This document shows positions 36,522 to 45,024 of a DNA stretch of 64,000 nucleotides, piece by piece. The stretch is taken from positions 6,309,001 to 6,373,000 of the forward strand of contig CP007053.1 in NCBI GenBank assembly GCA_000242935.3. The letters run 5' to 3'. Under the pieces are notes generated by a model. The model did no database searches. It saw only the letters and a program-made list of their open reading frames with translations, and was not told the origin of the DNA. Positions within the stretch are counted from its first letter, which is position 1, and every line of letters begins with the position of its first letter. The stretch comes from Opitutaceae bacterium TAV5 (GTDB lineage Bacteria; Verrucomicrobiota; Verrucomicrobiia; Opitutales; Opitutaceae). A program made the position numbers and the translations under genes.

Positions 36522-37351
36522 AACAAAGCGACGCTTTCGTCACTTCCGTCACTTTTGTGCGTGGACCCGCGTGCGTTGTCCTGTCCTGCTTCTTCGCTGT
36601 GACTCCCGACGCCGCCACTTCCGCATCGCCCGCCGCCGCTCCGGCCGCACAGAAACGCGAGAACATTCTCGCCAATCTCATCTGTAACATCGCCCTGCCC
36701 GTGCTCATTCTCTCGAAACTGAGCACGCCCGACCGGCTCGGCCCGCGCGTCGCGCTCCTTGTCGCCATCGCCTTCCCGCTCGGCTACGGTCTCTGGGATT
36801 TCACCCGCCGCCGCACGGTCAATTTCGTCAGTATCATCGGCCTCTTCGGCACCCTGGCGACGGGCGGCTTCGCCCTCATGCGCCTCGATCCGATCTGGTT
36901 TGCCGTCAAGGAAGCCGCACTCCCCGCCATCGTGGGCCTGGCCGTGCTCGCCTCCATGAAATCGCGCCGCCCGCTGATCCGGCAATTTCTCTACAACCCG
37001 CAAGTCATCAACATCCCCAAAGTCGAGGCCGCACTCGAAACGCGCGACAACCTGCCCGCCTTCAACCGCCTCCTCGTCAACTCCAGCTACCTCGTGTTTT
37101 TCTCCTTCCTCGTCAGTGCCGTGCTCAACTACGTCCTCGCCCGCTGGATCATCACCAGTCCGTCCGACACCCCCGAATTCAACGCCCAGCTCGCCAAAAT
37201 GAACTGGATGAGCTGGCCCGTCATCATGATCCCGAGCATGGCCATGCTCATGTTCGCCCTCTGGCGCCTCCTCACCGGCATCAAGCGCCTCACCGGCATG
37301 GAACTCGAAGAGATCTTCCATCCCCAGCCCGAAAAACCGGCCCGACAGTAA
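36518..37351 (+). CDS. VC0807 family membrane protein
   Basis: This 277-residue integral membrane protein has about six hydrophobic segments. Recognisable VC0807 features are [64 protein letters not shown] and [16 protein letters not shown]. Its function is not known; some relatives are annotated as possible transporters. It overlaps xylA by four bases, so it is translated with it and may support sugar uptake. The first 40 residues look like a poor leader and the true start could be internal. Confidence 0.75.
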   Translation: MKQSDAFVTSVTFVRGPACVVLSCFFAVTPDAATSASPAAAPAAQKRENILANLICNIALPVLILSKLSTPDRLGPRVALLVAIAFPLGYGLWDFTRRRTVNFVSIIGLFGTLATGGFALMRLDPIWFAVKEAALPAIVGLAVLASMKSRRPLIRQFLYNPQVINIPKVEAALETRDNLPAFNRLLVNSSYLVFFSFLVSAVLNYVLARWIITSPSDTPEFNAQLAKMNWMSWPVIMIPSMAMLMFALWRLLTGIKRLTGMELEEIFHPQPEKPARQ

Positions 37352-37375
37352 AAACCCCGCCGAGCCTCCTGATTT

Positions 37376-37420
37376 TCCCCCCTATCTCCCATTCCTCCCC
37401 TCTCTCCCATATCTCCCATC
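37376..37420 (+). repeat. CTCCCAT-rich pyrimidine tract
   Basis: Several copies of CTCCCAT or a close variant stand in the 163-base gap between the VC0807 and 2-hydroxyacid dehydrogenase genes. They resemble the tracts before xylA and the Ldh gene. Confidence 0.5.
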
Positions 37421-37514
37421 CGTCCGTCGCCTCACCTGAAACTGTTTGCAGCCGCGTCCCTTTTGACCCCGACCCGCCGCCCGTCAGTGATCGACCTCCA
37501 CTGCCCTGCCATCC

Positions 37515-38474
37515 ATGACACGCGTTCTTCTCACCACCACTTCCTTCCAGGACACGCCCGGCGTGCACCACGACCTGCTGGCCAAGGCCGGCTATGAAAT
37601 CGTCCGCGAGCGCGGTCCCCTGCCCGAGTCGCGCATGCTCGAACTCGCCGGCCAGTTCGACGCCTTCCTCTGCGGCGACGACGCCATCACCGCCGCCGTC
37701 ATCGACAAGTCCCTCCCCCGCCTCAAGGTCATCAGCAAATACGGCATCGGCCTCGACAAGATCGACGTCAAGCACGCCACCGAAAAGAAGATCCCCGTCC
37801 TCTTCACCCCCGGCGTCAACCACACCACCGTGGCCGAGCACACCTTCCTGCTCCTCCTCGCCCTCCAGAAACACCTCCTTTTCCATTGCGACTCCACCCG
37901 CTCCGGCGGCTGGAAGCGCAAGACCGGCAACGAAATCTGGGGCAAGACGCTCGGTATCGTCGGCCTCGGCCGTATCGGAAAAGAAGTCGCCGTCCGCGCC
38001 CGCGCCTTCGGCATGAACGTCATCGCCTACGACGTGTACTGGGACGAAGCCTTCGCCAAGGCCCACGAGGTCAAGCGTGCCGCCACGCTCGACGACATTT
38101 ACGCCGCCGCCGACTACATCTCGCTCCACACCAACCTCACGCCCGAGACCCGCGACCTCGTCAGCGCGAAGAGCATCGCCAGGATGAAAAAAGGCGTGGT
38201 CATCCTCAACTGCGCCCGCGGCGAGATCGTCAACGTCCCCGACATGGTCGAAGCCCTCAAGAGCGGCGCCGTGGGCGGCTATGGCACCGACGTCCTCGAC
38301 CAGGAACCGCCCCCCGCCGACCACCCGTTCCTCAAGCTGCCCAACTGCATCGTCACGCCGCACATCGGCTCGCGCACCTCCGAAAGCGTGCAACGCCAGG
38401 CCACCTGCTCGGTGGAAAACCTCGTCCGCTTCCTCAACGGCCAGCCCCCCATCGCCCAGGCGAACAAATTCTAG
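37515..38474 (+). CDS. D-isomer-specific 2-hydroxyacid dehydrogenase (phosphoglycerate dehydrogenase-like)
   Basis: This 319-residue NAD-dependent dehydrogenase of the SerA/GyaR type carries the Rossmann loop IVGLGRIGKEVAVRARAFG, the substrate Arg in LNCARGEIVN, the catalytic Glu in DQEPPPADHPF and the catalytic His in VTPHIGSRT. It lacks the regulatory ACT domain of full-length serine-pathway enzymes, so a sugar-acid or glyoxylate-type substrate is as likely as 3-phosphoglycerate. It precedes an Ldh-type dehydrogenase, and the two together suggest oxidation or reduction of a hydroxyacid from sugar breakdown. Confidence 0.9.
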   Translation: MTRVLLTTTSFQDTPGVHHDLLAKAGYEIVRERGPLPESRMLELAGQFDAFLCGDDAITAAVIDKSLPRLKVISKYGIGLDKIDVKHATEKKIPVLFTPGVNHTTVAEHTFLLLLALQKHLLFHCDSTRSGGWKRKTGNEIWGKTLGIVGLGRIGKEVAVRARAFGMNVIAYDVYWDEAFAKAHEVKRAATLDDIYAAADYISLHTNLTPETRDLVSAKSIARMKKGVVILNCARGEIVNVPDMVEALKSGAVGGYGTDVLDQEPPPADHPFLKLPNCIVTPHIGSRTSESVQRQATCSVENLVRFLNGQPPIAQANKF

Positions 38475-38500
38475 AAACACCTCCTGCACATGGGTTCATA

Positions 38501-38535
38501 CGTCCCATGTGTCCCCTGTCTCTCATCGCTCCCAT
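38501..38535 (+). repeat. GTCCCAT-type tract before the Ldh gene
   Basis: CGTCCCATGTGTCCCCTGT and CGCTCCCAT units lie in the 79-base gap ahead of the Ldh ATG. The family resemblance to the two tracts upstream is visible, but the units are imperfect. Confidence 0.4.
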
Positions 38536-38553
38536 CGCCACATTCGCACTGCC

Positions 38554-39654
38554 ATGCCCGAACTCTACTACATCGTCCCCGAGAAGCAGCACAACGACCT
38601 CGTTGCCGCCGCCTATCAGCACCGCGGCTTCCACGCCGACGAAGCCGCCGAAGGCGCCCGCTTCTGCGCCGAGGCCACCCGCCACGGCATCCGCACCCAC
38701 AACGGCATCAAGGCCCTCCACCTCGACCATCTCTTCGGCTCCGGCAGCAAGGGCTGCGTCCCCGGCGCGCAAATCGAGGAGAAAAAATCGCGCTTCGCCG
38801 CCGCCAGGATCTGGAACGCCAACAAAAAACTCGGCCAGTCCACCGCCTACCGCGCCATCGACGAAGCCATCCGCCTCGCCGACCAGTACGGCACCGGCAC
38901 CGTCTCCGTCGACAACGCCTTCCACTACCTCTGGGGTGGCGGTTATGTGATGGAAGCCGCCCGCCGCGGTTACATCGCCTACACCAACTGCACGGCAGCG
39001 CTCGCCGAAGTCGTTCCCTTCGGCGGCAAGTTCCCGACCCTCGGCACCAACCCGCACTCGTGGGGTTTCCCGACGACCGACGCCATCGGCTACCCGATCG
39101 TCATCGACTGGGCCACCTCCGTCGTCGCGATGGGCCGCGTGCAGCAACTCAAGCGCGAAGGCAAGCCCCTCCCGCCCAACGCCGCCGTGGACAAGGACGG
39201 CAACCCGACGACCGACCCCAACGCCGCCGTCTCGCTCATGCCCTTCGGCGCGCACAAGGGCTACGGCCTCTCGCTCATCAACGAACTCGTCGGCGGCCTC
39301 ATCGGCGGCTCGCTCCCCACGATCCGCAACCGCTGGGATAAAGTGACCGACGGCGACAAGGGCACCTGCGCCTTCTATTTCCAGATCATCCATCCCGAAG
39401 CGATCAGCGGCGGCGCCTTCGCCAAAGGCCGCAGCCAAGCGGAGAACGTCAAGGCCGTCCTCGCCGACATCCTCGGACACGGAAACGAAAAGTGCATCCT
39501 CCCCGGCCAGATCGAGGCCGAGTTTGCGAAAAAGACGGCAGCCGCCGGCGGCCTCCTCTTCAGCAAGGCCGAAGTCGAAGCCTTCAACGAACTCGCCACC
39601 GAATCCGGCCAGCCGCTCTGGAAGCTCGACGCGTTCAAGACCGTCGAGCTTTGA
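38554..39654 (+). CDS. Ldh family (malate/L-sulfolactate/ureidoglycolate-type) dehydrogenase
   Basis: This 366-residue NAD(P)-dependent oxidoreductase is unrelated in fold to ordinary malate dehydrogenase. Family signatures are RHGIRTHNGIKALHLDHL, GTGTVSVDNAFHYLWGGGYVMEAARRG, NCTAALAEVVPFGG with GTNPHSWGFPT, and MPFGAHKGYGLSLINELVGG. The frame is open to 38281 inside the preceding gene, but homology starts at the ATG at 38554. The last 96 bases occur again at 40347-40442, so the gene end borders a duplication. It follows the 2-hydroxyacid dehydrogenase gene; the pair may form a redox step in sugar-acid metabolism. The substrate cannot be named. Confidence 0.9.
   Translation: MPELYYIVPEKQHNDLVAAAYQHRGFHADEAAEGARFCAEATRHGIRTHNGIKALHLDHLFGSGSKGCVPGAQIEEKKSRFAAARIWNANKKLGQSTAYRAIDEAIRLADQYGTGTVSVDNAFHYLWGGGYVMEAARRGYIAYTNCTAALAEVVPFGGKFPTLGTNPHSWGFPTTDAIGYPIVIDWATSVVAMGRVQQLKREGKPLPPNAAVDKDGNPTTDPNAAVSLMPFGAHKGYGLSLINELVGGLIGGSLPTIRNRWDKVTDGDKGTCAFYFQIIHPEAISGGAFAKGRSQAENVKAVLADILGHGNEKCILPGQIEAEFAKKTAAAGGLLFSKAEVEAFNELATESGQPLWKLDAFKTVEL
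39559..39654 (+). repeat. direct repeat copy 1: 3' end of the Ldh gene
   Basis: These 96 bases, ending at the Ldh stop, match 40347-40442 at 88 of 96 positions by my count, with no gaps. Most changed codons are synonymous. Confidence 0.9.
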
Positions 39655-39769
39655 TCACGATCGCCTGCCGTCCGCTTACCGAACAGGCTGTGAGTGGGCG
39701 GCGCGGATGCGACCGGGCCAAGACATGACCGGGACTTGCTTTGCGTAGTGATCAGGACACGTTACAGGC

Positions 39770-40006
39770 ATGAGTACGATGATGGAGCGAATCACCTTTA
39801 ATCCTGCCCAATGCGGAGGGCGTCCTTGCATCCGGGGCATGCGCATCCGTGTGCGCGACGTGCTCGACCTGCTGGCTGCCGGGGTCGCAATCCCGGAAAT
39901 TCTCGCCGACTATCCCGACCTCGAACCCGGTGACATCCAGGCGTGTCTTGAATATGCCGCCGCACAAGTCGATCACCCGGTGCTGACACTTGCCGCCGCG
40001 CGATGA
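39770..40006 (+). CDS. DUF433 protein (antitoxin-like)
   Basis: This 78-residue protein carries the DUF433 pattern ITFNPAQCGGRPCIRGMRIRV, then DVLDLLAAGVAIPEILADY and DLEPGDIQACLEYAA, a small helix-turn-helix-like fold. DUF433 genes are commonly paired with a downstream PIN-like gene and are treated as antitoxins. Here the stop overlaps the ATG of a DUF5615 gene by four bases, the classic layout of such pairs. Alternative starts are at 39779 and 39782. Together with its partner it lies between two copies of the Ldh gene end. Confidence 0.88.
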   Translation: MSTMMERITFNPAQCGGRPCIRGMRIRVRDVLDLLAAGVAIPEILADYPDLEPGDIQACLEYAAAQVDHPVLTLAAAR

Positions 40007-40335
40007 GCTATCTGGTCGATGCGCAGTTGCCGCCCGCCCTTGCGCAATGGCTGCGCGAAGCCGGTTACAACGAGGCCTGCGCTGTCCGGGAGCTTGGCCT
40101 GCGTGATGCTGATGACGGTGAAATCTGGAAAGAAGCGCACGCCCGCGGCCTGACAGTCATCACCAAGGACGAGGATTTTGCGCAGAGAGCACAAACCGGT
40201 GCACCCGGTCCGCAAATCATATGGCTGCGCATCGGCAACACATCCAATGCCGCCTTGCGCGCCTGGCTGCTTCCCCGCATCCCGCAGATAGCCGCCTTGC
40301 TTGCCCAAGGCTGCCGGGTGGTCGAAGTCCGCTGA
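40003..40335 (+). CDS. DUF5615 PIN-like protein (putative toxin)
   Basis: This 110-residue protein belongs to the PIN-like DUF5615 family. It has VDAQLPPALAQWLREAGY at the N-terminus, AVRELGLRDADDGEIW, and VITKDEDFAQRA with conserved acidic residues, the likely metal-binding nuclease centre. It is coupled to the DUF433 antitoxin-like gene by an ATGA overlap, so the two form a type II toxin-antitoxin-like module. Toxicity is inferred from the family only. It ends 11 bases before the second copy of the Ldh 3' end. Confidence 0.88.
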   Translation: MSYLVDAQLPPALAQWLREAGYNEACAVRELGLRDADDGEIWKEAHARGLTVITKDEDFAQRAQTGAPGPQIIWLRIGNTSNAALRAWLLPRIPQIAALLAQGCRVVEVR

Positions 40336-40346
40336 TATCTGTTGAT

Positions 40347-40442
40347 TTCAGCAAGACCGAGGTCGAAGCCTTCAACGAACTCGCCACCGAATCCGGCCAG
40401 CCGCTCTGGAAGCCCGACGCTTTCAAGACAGTCGAAATCTGA
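40347..40442 (+). repeat. direct repeat copy 2: orphan Ldh 3' end
   Basis: It encodes the last ~31 residues of the Ldh family protein in frame (SKTEVEAFNELATESGQPLW then KPDAFKTVEI) up to a TGA stop, with nothing of the gene before it. Copy 1 is at 39559-39654; the starts are 788 bases apart. Confidence 0.9.
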
Positions 40443-40787
40443 GTAGTCAACAAACGGAAGCCGCAACGAGTCGGCTGTCCCTGCATGCTTCCGTTCCTCG
40501 CCCCGGCAAAGGTTTTTCCTCACCCCCTCAACCCGACGCCAGATTTCACCCTTGACGAGCAGACTCCTCTGGAGCGCTCGGGCCACCGTTAACCGGGTCA
40601 AACCGCATTTTGCAGCGCTGGTACGTTGATTGGCCATTACGGATATTCAGTACCCTCCGGTCGTCAACGGATCGATGTATCGTGATATATTACCGGATCG
40701 TTGCATGATTTTTCCGGTACAATCAATATCCTCCGGAATACGCTGTTCTGTTCTTCCCCCGGAACATCGGGAGGTATATCCGGATCG
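40443..40787. other. intergenic region before the clan-A-like hydrolase
   Basis: About 345 bases without a supported gene. It contains a near-palindrome at 40675-40690 and a GGGAGG at 40769. A minus-strand frame ending here is open but has no recognised family. Confidence 0.4.
40675..40690. promoter_or_regulatory. candidate operator, TATC-GT-GATA near-palindrome
   Basis: The 16-base sequence ATGTATCGTGATATAT is symmetrical at six of eight pairs. It is AT-rich in GC-rich DNA and lies about 100 bases before the hydrolase start. Its half-site resembles that of the element at 44999. Confidence 0.35.
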
Positions 40788-43700
40788 ATGAAATCGAAAC
40801 CAGCGATCCCGGACAACCCGCCCATGACCATTCTGTCACCCCGCTTTCATTCCGGATTATCCGGCATCTTTCGTATCTGTTTCCCGATTACGATCGCTAT
40901 CGTCGTCATCGCCTCCGGCATTCCCCTTCATGCGCGCTGGTCAATCGATCTCGATCACGACGCCCTCTCGCTCTACGAACGCGGCGATCCGGCATTCGCC
41001 ACATTACAATGGACCGCGGAAGAAAACATGACGCCGTCCCGCGCGCCCGCGCCTCCCGCATTCGCGCTCTACGACCACCTCGATCGGCAAATCCGCTCGT
41101 TGCCTGTCCTTCCGTCAAAGACTGCCACCGACACCTGGACGCTTCCCGTACCGACAGACCGGCTCGGTTATTTCGAAATTCGTCCGCTCTCCACCGACGC
41201 CGCCACGATCATTCCTGCCCTCGGTTCGCGTCCCGCCGGTCGCCTCACGCTGGCCGTCGTCGAAAAAATCAATCCCGACCCGTCACACGCCTTCACCGCC
41301 TCCTTCCTCGGTATCCAGGGTACCACTCTCATCCGGCAACGCGATGGTCAGGCCTACGGCTGGGATGCTTACCCCTACCTCGGTATCCAGTCTGTCGGCC
41401 TCGGTTATCAATGGGGCCAATGGGAAGCGGATGGTCCCGGTACCTTCGAAAAAAACATCGCGCGCGACAAACAGCCCCGATGGGTCCGCGAACAGAAATT
41501 CGTTCCCTGGTTTCACTTGAACAGCATCCCCATGTGGGCGGCCGATCCGGACCGGCTTCCCGAAAAAGAACGCAAGTCCGCCAGCACCCAGCGTATACCG
41601 CCTCGCGACTGGAACCAGTGGCAGGCCTGGCTCGAAAAGCTCGTTCCGTATCTTGTCAAGAACTACGATTACCTCCCGGAGCGCGTGTACGAAGTCATGT
41701 GGGAGCCCGTTATCCCCTGGGGCTGGTACGGCACGCCTGAAGAAATTGTAAAAACATTCGAGATCGCCCACAACGTCATCCATCGCCTCGATCCTCTCGG
41801 CAAGGTCGCCGGCCCCACCCTCGCGAGCCTTGGAGACACCGGGTATTACGAAACCCTGCTCGAGGCCGGGCTCTCCCGTTACCTCGACATCGTCTCCGTC
41901 CATCCCTACAGGGGCTACCCTCCCGAAAAAAGCGCCATCCCTGACGCGTTGCAACGTATCCGCTCCGTTACGGCGAGCCGCCTCGGCCGCGAGCTTCCCG
42001 TCATCGGCACCGAATTCGGTTATCCCCAGGAAAAAACCGGCTCCGCGCTTGACCAGGGTTACGCGCTCGCCGCCTCGGTTCTCATCTTCAAGGGCGAACA
42101 CGCCGCCAAACACACCCTTTTTTATCTCGCCGACTATGCCCTCGAAGCCGGTTATGGCATGAGCTACAATCTCGTTTCCGGGCTCCCCTTCGGCCCCCGC
42201 AAGATTTCCCCCAAACCCGGCGTCCCCATGATCCGCGCCGCCATTGACCAGGTCGGCAACGCAGACTCCGTCGGCAAACTCGATTATTTCGGCGCCAACA
42301 TCCTCGGCTATGTTTTCAGGGATCGCGCCGACGGCACCCTGCTTGCCGCGCTCTGGGATGCCTCCGGCGCCAATCGCCGCGTGGATTTCGATGCCGGAGT
42401 CCCGCAAGCGGAACTCGTCGATGCCTTCGGCAACCGCAGCACACGCCCGACTGCCGACGGGCACCTCGAACTCCAGCTCGCCCGCAGCGCCACCTACGTC
42501 CGCGGGATCTCCCCTCAACTCTACGGCGAAGGACGCATCGCTCCCCTGCTCGACACTACAAAAATCTGGAAACTCTATCGCGGACGACCGGCAACGGAGA
42601 CCTTCACCCTTACCCGCGATGCCGGCAGCGCTGAGCCGGAAACCGCCGTCGCCCGACTCACCTTCGACACCGCTGCCGATATCAACCGCGGACGCGTCCA
42701 GTCCCCCGTCTCCCTGAAAAAAAACAGCCGGGCCACGATCAGCTTCGACGTCGCCGCCACCGCTCCTCTCGGTCCTGCCGTCGGCTACGTGCGCATCCGC
42801 GAAAATGACCGCTCCGTCTATCGCGGCACGCAACGACTCGAAGTGTTGCCCGAACTCGATATCTCCCCGCTCTCCGCCGACCGTGCCGACAACGGATGGA
42901 ATGTCACTGCAACCGTTCGCAATACGTCTCCCTGGCCGTGGTCCGGCATCGTCACCCTCCGCCATGAAAATGCGGCCCCTTCCACCAGGCGCCTCGCACT
43001 CGGCGCCGGCGCGATGCAGACACTGCGCTTTCCCGTCGATACCGTCGATGCCGCGCGCATCCTCCCGGCCTCTCTCCGGTTTGTATCCGACCTCGGCCCC
43101 GGCCTCGAGCAGCAAGGCTCGCTCACCTTTTTCACCCTCTCCCGGTACAACCCGGCGGAGGGCGATGTCTGGTCACGCCTGCACAAGACCCGCCTCCCCG
43201 TTACGTCTGAAACGCTCTGGAAGGCTCACCCCGATGCCTCCTATCGCGGCGCCTCCGATCTGTCGGCTGAAATCGGATACGCCTTTGACGACAACGGCCT
43301 TTACATTGAAATCGACGTTCGTGACGATGTTCACCGGCAAGAGGCCGCTCCGGGCGCGACCTGGTCGCAGGACAGCGTGCAACTTGCCTTCGACGTCGCT
43401 CCCGGACGCAACGGCAACAGCAATCTCCTCGCCGAAACCGGAGAACGCACTCGCAGCGAATGGACGCTTGCCTGGACAGCTCGCGGTCCCGAAATCTTCG
43501 CCAGCACCACACCCGGCGGTTCGCCCGTTCCCGAAAATACCGTCGTTACCGCGCCCGGCGCCCGGCTCGAAGGCGGACGCCGGGGCAATCGCACCCTGTA
43601 TCGCGTCACCCTTCCCTGGACGCTGCTCGATCCCGTCTCACGCCGCGATGGCAAACGTCTGGGCATCGCCGCCGCGATCAACGACAGCGACGCCGACACT

Positions 43701-43790
43701 CGTCCCGAAGACAGACGCGGGCTGGAATTTTTCGGAGGGATTCTCCGCGACAAGGATCCCGCTCATTTCGGTATCGTCCGGATGGAATAA
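40788..43790 (+). CDS. large exported clan GH-A-like glycoside hydrolase with C-terminal CBM9-like domain
   Basis: The product is about 1000 residues. After a hydrophobic leader (IFRICFPITIAIVVIASGIP then LHA) and a beta-rich part, residues ~200-480 look like a (beta/alpha)8 retaining hydrolase. Candidate catalytic residues are E306 in EVMWEPV and E409 in VIGTEFGYP, with DIVSVHPYRGYPP between them. A domain with AEIGYAFDDNGLYIEIDVRD then DSVQLAFDV near the C-terminus resembles the CBM9-like fold. The exact GH family is not clear (GH39/GH5-like). The ATG at 40788 has GGGAGG 13 bases before it; 40824 is the alternative. It converges on the LacI gene. Confidence 0.7.
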   Translation: MKSKPAIPDNPPMTILSPRFHSGLSGIFRICFPITIAIVVIASGIPLHARWSIDLDHDALSLYERGDPAFATLQWTAEENMTPSRAPAPPAFALYDHLDRQIRSLPVLPSKTATDTWTLPVPTDRLGYFEIRPLSTDAATIIPALGSRPAGRLTLAVVEKINPDPSHAFTASFLGIQGTTLIRQRDGQAYGWDAYPYLGIQSVGLGYQWGQWEADGPGTFEKNIARDKQPRWVREQKFVPWFHLNSIPMWAADPDRLPEKERKSASTQRIPPRDWNQWQAWLEKLVPYLVKNYDYLPERVYEVMWEPVIPWGWYGTPEEIVKTFEIAHNVIHRLDPLGKVAGPTLASLGDTGYYETLLEAGLSRYLDIVSVHPYRGYPPEKSAIPDALQRIRSVTASRLGRELPVIGTEFGYPQEKTGSALDQGYALAASVLIFKGEHAAKHTLFYLADYALEAGYGMSYNLVSGLPFGPRKISPKPGVPMIRAAIDQVGNADSVGKLDYFGANILGYVFRDRADGTLLAALWDASGANRRVDFDAGVPQAELVDAFGNRSTRPTADGHLELQLARSATYVRGISPQLYGEGRIAPLLDTTKIWKLYRGRPATETFTLTRDAGSAEPETAVARLTFDTAADINRGRVQSPVSLKKNSRATISFDVAATAPLGPAVGYVRIRENDRSVYRGTQRLEVLPELDISPLSADRADNGWNVTATVRNTSPWPWSGIVTLRHENAAPSTRRLALGAGAMQTLRFPVDTVDAARILPASLRFVSDLGPGLEQQGSLTFFTLSRYNPAEGDVWSRLHKTRLPVTSETLWKAHPDASYRGASDLSAEIGYAFDDNGLYIEIDVRDDVHRQEAAPGATWSQDSVQLAFDVAPGRNGNSNLLAETGERTRSEWTLAWTARGPEIFASTTPGGSPVPENTVVTAPGARLEGGRRGNRTLYRVTLPWTLLDPVSRRDGKRLGIAAAINDSDADTRPEDRRGLEFFGGILRDKDPAHFGIVRME

Positions 43791-43829
43791 CCCCCTCCCT
43801 CGTCCGCGCATGCGCTCGGTGGCACGCCA

Positions 43830-44867
43830 TTACCGGATCCGGCGCAGCGTCTTGCCCGCCACCCATTCGCTCTCGATATAGATCCCCTTGGGAAAGGCAG
43901 GCAGACCCCGCTCGTTGCGATGAATCTGCCCGATAACGGTATCCACCGCCTCTGCGCCGATCCGCGGGCGTAGCTGGTGAATGCCTGCGCAATCGGATTT
44001 GTCGGGGCTCACATCGAGATGCACCATGCCCACTTCTCCCGGCACGCGAAACCCTGCGCGCTCGATCCAGCCGCGCACGCGATAGTTTCCGGTCACGACC
44101 ACATCCGGCTTTTCCATCCGTATCCATTTCTTGAACACATCCTCGCTTTTTTCGTCGCAAATCAGCGGCTGGACGCGATCCGTCGGGGGCAGGCGCGACT
44201 GTGCGTGGAGGAAGGCCGCCACGTAACGATGACGCGTGGCGATATCGAGGTAGGGCCGCAACGCCAGCCCCGGACGACGGTATCCGAGCTTGAAAACCTC
44301 GCGCATGGCCTGCGCCGTATTTTCATAATGGTCCGATTGCACATGCGTGAGCGCGGGGCTGTCGGTATGGGTTCCCACCGACACGAGGGCGAAGCGCTCC
44401 CACTCGATCGCGTGCATGTTTTCCATCCCCAGCATTTCCGAGAAAATCAGGCCGAGGATGCCGCGGGCGCGGAGGATCTGGTTGATTCGCGTCCCCGACA
44501 ATTTTTCCTCCCGGCAGGCAATTTCCGTAAGGCGATAGCCAAGCTGGCGCGCGCGTTGGGATGCTCCATGAAAAACCTCCGCCGGAGCATCCCAGGGGGT
44601 CCGCGCCAGCAGATGGCTGACGCGATGCGGTGTGATGAAGGCGAGCGCCAGCCCCGTCGAATCCGGAGTGTGCGTCTTCATCGCGCGCTGCCTCGCCATG
44701 AAGGCAGAGACCACCGGATCGGGCCGATAGCCAAGCGCTTTTGCTGCCGCCTGCACGTGCCTCGCTGTCTCCGTCGGGATTTTCGGGCTGCCACGCAGAG
44801 ACAGACTGGCGGTTGCCAGCGAGACACCCGCCTCGCGGGCCACTTGACGAAGGGTAACATCGGGCAT
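43830..44867 (-). CDS. LacI family regulator of unit 1
   Basis: The 345-residue repressor-type protein has an N-terminal HTH, TLRQVAREAGVSLATASLSL, with hinge residues after RHVQAAAKALGYRPD. The ligand-binding domain of the periplasmic-binding fold shows GLALAFITPHRVS and PDVVVTGNYRVRGWIERAGF. The start at 44867 gives the usual MPDVTLRQVA beginning; the frame is open upstream. It diverges from the PEP-CTERM gene and converges on the clan-A-like hydrolase, so it can serve both sides. It lacks a typical LacI-type SPxxT-like region near the end (MVHLDVSPDKSD is present), and the ligand, probably a sugar, is unknown. Confidence 0.9.
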   Translation of the reverse strand: MPDVTLRQVAREAGVSLATASLSLRGSPKIPTETARHVQAAAKALGYRPDPVVSAFMARQRAMKTHTPDSTGLALAFITPHRVSHLLARTPWDAPAEVFHGASQRARQLGYRLTEIACREEKLSGTRINQILRARGILGLIFSEMLGMENMHAIEWERFALVSVGTHTDSPALTHVQSDHYENTAQAMREVFKLGYRRPGLALRPYLDIATRHRYVAAFLHAQSRLPPTDRVQPLICDEKSEDVFKKWIRMEKPDVVVTGNYRVRGWIERAGFRVPGEVGMVHLDVSPDKSDCAGIHQLRPRIGAEAVDTVIGQIHRNERGLPAFPKGIYIESEWVAGKTLRRIR

Positions 44868-44998
44868 GGTGAACGCGTTTAACGACAAAGGAGTGGTGCG
44901 CAAGCCTTGGTCGGCGATTATTTGTGACGTCAGACCCAACCCACCCGTTCAACCCTGTCCGTCTCCCTTCCTTCCCCGGAAACCGCCACAACAACCCT

Positions 44999-45012
44999 GT
45001 ATCACCAGATAC
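44999..45012. promoter_or_regulatory. candidate LacI operator GTATC-N4-GATAC
   Basis: An exact 5-base inverted repeat around ACCA lies just upstream of the PEP-CTERM gene in the divergent region. It is short; chance cannot be excluded. Confidence 0.4.
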
Positions 45013-45024
45013 GTCACCTGAAAG

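Noticed and set aside
39655-40346. Integrase or transposase for the direct-repeat element
   Set aside because: The whole interval is filled by the DUF433/DUF5615 pair; no recombinase fragment or terminal inverted repeat seen.
40443-40637. Minus-strand frame with LTRLTVARALQ, resembling a short HTH
   Set aside because: Too short, runs straight into the duplicated Ldh end, and no family match; not supported as a gene or fragment.
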